Shown here one piece after another: positions 60,587-64,000 of a stretch of 64,000 nucleotides of DNA. The notes beneath the pieces were generated by a model that searched no databases, was not told where the DNA came from, and saw only the letters and a program-made list of their open reading frames with translations. The position numbers and the translations under genes were made by a program. Source of the stretch: Kitasatospora setae KM-6054 (GTDB taxonomy: Bacteria > Actinomycetota > Actinomycetes > Streptomycetales > Streptomycetaceae); NCBI RefSeq assembly GCF_000269985.1, contig NC_016109.1:4464001-4528000 (forward strand), read 5' to 3'. Every line of letters starts with the position of its first letter. Positions within the stretch are counted from its first letter, which is position 1.

Positions 60587-61479
60587 CCACTCCCGCCGAC
60601 GCCCACGGTGGCGTCATCCACGACATCGGCTACCGCCCTTACGGCGGACCGCGGTTGGGCCGCCGGTACGCCACCCGGTCGCTGTACGTGCAGAGCCTGC
60701 GGGCCGCGTTCGGCCTGGGCCGTTCCGGCAAGTCCAAGGTGCTGCCGTTCCTGCTGTTCGGCGCGATGACCGCGCCCGCGCTGGCGATGCTGGCGATCGC
60801 GCTGTTCGTCGGCATGGACAAGATGCCGCTGGACTACGCGGCCTACCTGTCGACGCTCGCCGTGCTGCCGCAGATCTTCCTGGCCGCGCAGGCGCCGGTG
60901 CTGATGTCGCGCGACCTGCGGCACCACGTCGTCCCGCTGTACTTCTCCCGCCCGGCGACCCGCGGCGACTACGTGGCGGCCAAGTTCGCCGCGATGTTCA
61001 GCGCGCTGATGATCGTGCTGTCGGCGCCGCTGCTGCTGCTGTTCGTCGGCGCGCTGCTGGCGAAGTTCCCGGTCGGCGACAACCTGGTGCACCTGCTGTA
61101 CGGCCTGGCCGCCGCGGTGCTGTACGCGCTGGTGTACTCCGCGCTGGGCCTGCTGATCGCCGCCGCGACCCCGCGCCGGGGCTTCGGCGTGGCCGCGATC
61201 ATGGGCGTGCTGATGATCACCCGGGCGCTGGCCTCGATCGTCTACGCGATCAACGGCGGCTTCGACGCGCTGCGCCAGGAGTCCGCCTCCTGGGCGTACC
61301 TGATCTCCCCGTCGCAGCTGGTCGACGCCCTGGTCAACCAGCTCTTCGGCCTGCAGAAGGGCGAGCTGTTCGTCCTGCACGCCCCGGGCGCCGCGGGCAC
61401 GGCGGTGTTCGCCCTCGTCCTCCTCGCACTCACGGCCGGCGGCTACGCGCTGGTGCTGCGCCGCTACCGGAACGTCTGA
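60583..61479 (+). CDS. ABC-2-type transporter permease 1
   Basis: A 298-residue permease with about six helices (VLPFLLFGAMTAPALAMLAI, MFSALMIVLSAPLLLLFVGA, VLYALVYSALGLLIAAATPR, VFALVLLALTAGGYALVLRR). The N-terminal IGYRPYGGPRLGRRYATRSL is a motif of ABC-2 permeases linked to multidrug or lipid export in actinobacteria. It is paired with the ATPase before it; ATG 60583 overlaps that stop by four bases. Substrate unknown. Confidence 0.85.
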   Translation: MTTPADAHGGVIHDIGYRPYGGPRLGRRYATRSLYVQSLRAAFGLGRSGKSKVLPFLLFGAMTAPALAMLAIALFVGMDKMPLDYAAYLSTLAVLPQIFLAAQAPVLMSRDLRHHVVPLYFSRPATRGDYVAAKFAAMFSALMIVLSAPLLLLFVGALLAKFPVGDNLVHLLYGLAAAVLYALVYSALGLLIAAATPRRGFGVAAIMGVLMITRALASIVYAINGGFDALRQESASWAYLISPSQLVDALVNQLFGLQKGELFVLHAPGAAGTAVFALVLLALTAGGYALVLRRYRNV

Positions 61480-61488
61480 GAGGCAGCC

Positions 61489-62406
61489 ATGGCCGTCATC
61501 ACCATCGACAAGGTCTCCCGCTGGTTCGGGAACGTGGTCGCCGTCAACGACGTCACGATGACCATCGGGCCGGGCGTCACCGGCCTGCTCGGCCCCAACG
61601 GCGCCGGCAAGTCCACCCTCATCCACATGATGAGCGGCTTCCTGGGGCCGTCCTCCGGCACCGTCGCGCTGGACGGCCAGGCGATCTGGCGCAGCCAGCA
61701 GGTCTACCGGAAGGTCGGCCTGGTCCCGGAGAAGGAGTCGATGTACGACTACCTGACCGGCTGGGAGTTCGTCCTCGCCAACGCCGAACTGCACGGCCTG
61801 GCCGACCCGGGCGCCGCCGCCGAGCGGGCCCTCGCCCTGGTCGAGATGGCGTACGCCCAGGAACGGCAGACCGGCACCTACTCCAAGGGCATGAAGCAGC
61901 GCGTCAAGATGGCGTCCGCGCTGGTCCACGACCCCGAGGTGCTGCTGCTCGACGAGCCGTTCAACGGCATGGACCCGCGCCAGCGCCTGCACCTGATGGA
62001 GCTGCTGCGCCGGTTCGGCGCCGACGGGCGGACCGTGCTGTTCTCCTCGCACATCCTGGAGGAGGTCGAGCAACTCGCCCGCCACATCGAGGTGGTGGTG
62101 GCCGGCCGGCACGCCGCGTCCGGCGACTTCCGGGAGATCCGCCGCCTGATGACCGACCGCCCGCACCGCTACCTGGTGCGCTCCAGCGACGACCGCCGGC
62201 TCGCCGCGGCGCTGATCGCGGACGGCTCCACCTCCGGCATCGCCTTCGACGACGCCGAGAAGGCGCTGAGCGTCCAGGCGGTCGACTTCCAGGGCTTCAC
62301 CACCCTGCTGCCCAAGGTCGCCAGGGCGGCCGGCATCCGCCTGTACACCGTCTCCCCGGCCGACGAGTCGCTGGAAAGCGTCTTCTCGTACCTGGTCTCG
62401 TCCTGA
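61489..62406 (+). CDS. ABC-2-type transporter ATPase 2
   Basis: A 305-residue ATPase. Walker A is LGPNGAGKSTLIHMMSGFLG, the signature is YSKGMKQRVKMASALVHDP, Walker B is LLLDEPFNGMDPRQRLHLME and the switch His is in LFSSHILEEVEQLARH. It is related to the ATPase at 59552 but lacks the long tail. It starts 9 bases after permease 1, so the four ABC genes form one operon, probably two exporters or one hetero-oligomeric exporter. Confidence 0.88.
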   Translation: MAVITIDKVSRWFGNVVAVNDVTMTIGPGVTGLLGPNGAGKSTLIHMMSGFLGPSSGTVALDGQAIWRSQQVYRKVGLVPEKESMYDYLTGWEFVLANAELHGLADPGAAAERALALVEMAYAQERQTGTYSKGMKQRVKMASALVHDPEVLLLDEPFNGMDPRQRLHLMELLRRFGADGRTVLFSSHILEEVEQLARHIEVVVAGRHAASGDFREIRRLMTDRPHRYLVRSSDDRRLAAALIADGSTSGIAFDDAEKALSVQAVDFQGFTTLLPKVARAAGIRLYTVSPADESLESVFSYLVSS

Positions 62407-62416
62407 AGGGCCCCCG

Positions 62417-63133
62417 ATGAACACCACCGTCGCCCGGCTCACCGCGCGCGGCCTGTTCGGCCGCCGCCGGGTCCTCATCCTGCTGGCCGTCCCGGTCCTG
62501 CTGCTGGCGATCTCCGTGGTCGCCCGCAACAGCGACCTGGACCGGCTGGACCTCGCGCACAACCTCCTGGGCAACCTCGCGCTCGGCACCCTGGTGCCGA
62601 TCACCGGCCTGATCGTCGGCACCGGCGTGATCGCCACCGAGATCGAGGACGGCTCGATCGTCTACCTGCTCGCCAAACCGCTGCCCCGCTGGAAGATCGT
62701 CACCACCAAGCTGGCCGTCGCGATCGGCAGCACCTGGCTGCTGGCCGCCGTCCCCACCTTCGTCGCCGGCCTGGTGCTGTACGGCGGCGGCGACCGGGTG
62801 GCGCTCGGCTACGGCGTCGGCGCGCTCGCCGCCGGCGCCGCGTACAGCGCGCTGTTCCTGCTGCTGGGCGTGGTCACCCGGCACGCGGTGATCGCCGGCC
62901 TGGCGTACGCGCTGATCTGGGAGAGCCTGATCGGCAACTACGTCGAGGGCGCCCGGACCTTCTCGATCCAGCAGTGGGGCCTGTCCCTGACCAAGGCGGT
63001 CGCCGCCGACGGCACCGTGATCGCCCCGGTCGGCCTGCCCACCGCGATCTGGCTGCTGGCGATCGTCGGGATCGGCGCCACCGCGCTCGCCTCGGTCAAG
63101 CTCGCCGGGCTCACCCTGGGCGGCGAGGAGTAG
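62417..63133 (+). CDS. ABC-2-type transporter permease 2
   Basis: A 238-residue permease with about six helices (VLILLAVPVLLLAISVVARN, LGTLVPITGLIVGTGVIATE, AIGSTWLLAAVPTFVAGLVL, AYSALFLLLGVVTRHAVIAG, AIWLLAIVGIGATALASVKL). EIEDGSIVYLLAKPLPRWKI is the conserved cytoplasmic loop of ABC-2 permeases. It follows ATPase 2 after 10 bases and ends the operon; a strong hairpin follows. Confidence 0.85.
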   Translation: MNTTVARLTARGLFGRRRVLILLAVPVLLLAISVVARNSDLDRLDLAHNLLGNLALGTLVPITGLIVGTGVIATEIEDGSIVYLLAKPLPRWKIVTTKLAVAIGSTWLLAAVPTFVAGLVLYGGGDRVALGYGVGALAAGAAYSALFLLLGVVTRHAVIAGLAYALIWESLIGNYVEGARTFSIQQWGLSLTKAVAADGTVIAPVGLPTAIWLLAIVGIGATALASVKLAGLTLGGEE

Positions 63134-63147
63134 CCACCCGGACAACA

Positions 63148-63178
63148 CGGCGGGGACGGTCACCGACCGTCCCCGCCG
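63148..63178. terminator. Bidirectional hairpin terminator
   Basis: CGGCGGGGACGGTC (63148-63161) and GACCGTCCCCGCCG (63165-63178) pair perfectly with a 3-base loop; one more A-T pair extends it. It separates the ABC operon from the convergent MFS gene. Confidence 0.85.
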
Positions 63179-63203
63179 TTCCGCTCTCCCCGCCTCTCCC
63201 CGC

Positions 63204-64000
63204 TCAGACCGTCCGGTCGCGCCCCGCGCCCCAGCCGGCCACCGCCGCGACCGCCGCCAGCGCCAGCAGCACCACCAGCGTCACGTCCCAGCCGCCGGTC
63301 AGCTGGTGCAGCGCGCCCGCGCCGACCGGGCCGGCCGCCGCGACCAGGTAGCCGACCGCCTGGCTCATCCCGCCCAGCCGGGCCGCGCCCGGCACGCTGT
63401 CGGTGCGCAGCACGATGAACGCCAGACCCAGGCCCAGCGAGCCGCCCTGCGCCAGGCCCAGCACCGCCGCCGAGAACCACGCCCCGGAGACCGGCGCCAG
63501 CAGCAGCCACAGCACGCCCGCGCCGTTCAACCCGGCCATCGCCAGCGCCAGGCCGCGCTGCCGGGTCATCCGGCCCGCCAGCAGCGGCACCAGGAACGCG
63601 CCGACCACCTGCACCAGGTTGCTGAACGCGAACACCAGGCCCGCCTCGCCGCGCGGCATCCCGTGGTCGGCCAGGATCGTCGGCATCCAGGCGACCAGCG
63701 TGTACACCAGCAGCGAGGAGACACCCATGAAGACGCTGATCTGCCAGGCCAGCGCCGACCGCCACGGGCTGCCCACCGGCTTGGGCGGGGCGACCGGCCC
63801 GGCCACCCGCACCGGCGCCGTCCGCTCCTGCCGGGCCCGCAGCACCTGCGGCAGCCAGGCCACCGCGGCGACCAGCGCCAGCACCGACCAGGCGCCCAGC
63901 GAGGCCCGCCAGCCGCCGCCCAGCGCCCGCTCCAACGGCACCGACAGGGCGGCCGCCATGGTCGCGCCGACCAGCATGGTGGTCGAGTAGACGCCGGTCA
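63204..64000 (-). CDS. MFS transporter (CynX/NimT type), C-terminal part
   Basis: The last 265 or so residues of a major facilitator protein; the frame is open to the window edge. It spans the end of the N-terminal half (YSTTMLVGATMAAALSVPLE), the central loop with PPKPVGSPWRSALAWQISVF, and the six C-terminal helices (for example VSSLLVYTLVAWMPTILADH, GLVFAFSNLVQVVGAFLVPL, LGLGLAFIVLRTDSVPGAAR). GMSQAVGYLVAAAGPVGAGA matches CynX/NimT-family cyanate/nitroimidazole-type carriers. Substrate unknown. Confidence 0.85.
   Translation of the reverse strand, partial: TGVYSTTMLVGATMAAALSVPLERALGGGWRASLGAWSVLALVAAVAWLPQVLRARQERTAPVRVAGPVAPPKPVGSPWRSALAWQISVFMGVSSLLVYTLVAWMPTILADHGMPRGEAGLVFAFSNLVQVVGAFLVPLLAGRMTRQRGLALAMAGLNGAGVLWLLLAPVSGAWFSAAVLGLAQGGSLGLGLAFIVLRTDSVPGAARLGGMSQAVGYLVAAAGPVGAGALHQLTGGWDVTLVVLLALAAVAAVAGWGAGRDRTV

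Overview
The window is about 72% GC, with GC-rich third codon positions, GTG and TTG starts beside ATG, and gene families typical of streptomycetes: XRE/DUF5753 regulators, a fused CydDC exporter, DUF6153 and DUF2637 proteins, and an actinobacterial-type Rhs remnant. It is best read as a chromosomal segment of Streptomyces or Kitasatospora; the sequence alone does not settle the genus.

Layout. 0-1.5 kb: the end of an unknown gene and a TrpB2-type tryptophan synthase beta chain. 1.5-6.3 kb: a small accessory patch with an XRE/DUF5753-DUF6879 module, very small peptides, a protein-isoaspartate-methyltransferase-like enzyme and an IS110 transposase fragment, with near-identical 33-bp repeats at 1463 and 5586. 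6.4-12.8 kb: a MacA-MacB-type efflux operon, a membrane-anchored DUF5666 protein, and an OmpR-type response regulator with its kinase. 12.9-21 kb: a Rex-type operator, cydA, cydB, a fused cydDC and a GAF-domain (DevS-like) sensor kinase, i.e. the cytochrome bd low-oxygen branch. 21-26.7 kb: DUF72, a HAD phosphatase, a Met/His-rich lipoprotein with a DUF6153 protein, a LamG protein and a secreted ParB-like protein. 26.8-33.3 kb: a decayed accessory zone with two paralogous unknown genes, Rhs toxin debris with an orphan candidate immunity gene, and two VapBC-like pairs.

33.5-51.8 kb is an 18.25-kb integrative and mobilizable element. A large serine recombinase lies at its right end, a relaxase, MobC-like protein, helicase and DUF2637 membrane protein form its mobility half, and its cargo is a CysRS homologue, a 2OG-Fe(II) oxygenase, a nucleotidyltransferase, an ATP-grasp enzyme, an XRE regulator and an HD hydrolase. 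It has split an LLM-family (F420/FMN) oxidoreductase gene after codon 71. The two halves (33314-33528 and 51776-52450) rejoin exactly in frame to 295 residues. Just inside its left end the element carries, on the other strand, a complete 295-residue copy of that same gene in which the codons over the integration site are changed at third positions without changing the protein. This looks like a built-in replacement for the disrupted gene that the integrase can no longer use, and it is the most striking observation here. Two truncated copies of the same junction (near 29.99 and 32.53 kb), each followed by a toxin-antitoxin pair, suggest the site has been used repeatedly.

52.5-64 kb returns to chromosomal genes: a stand-alone aspartate carbamoyltransferase, a polytopic membrane protein, four tandem membrane-anchored paralogues with Pro/Ala/Ser-rich linkers, two ABC-2 transporter pairs and the end of an MFS transporter. 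No rRNA, tRNA or CRISPR array was seen.
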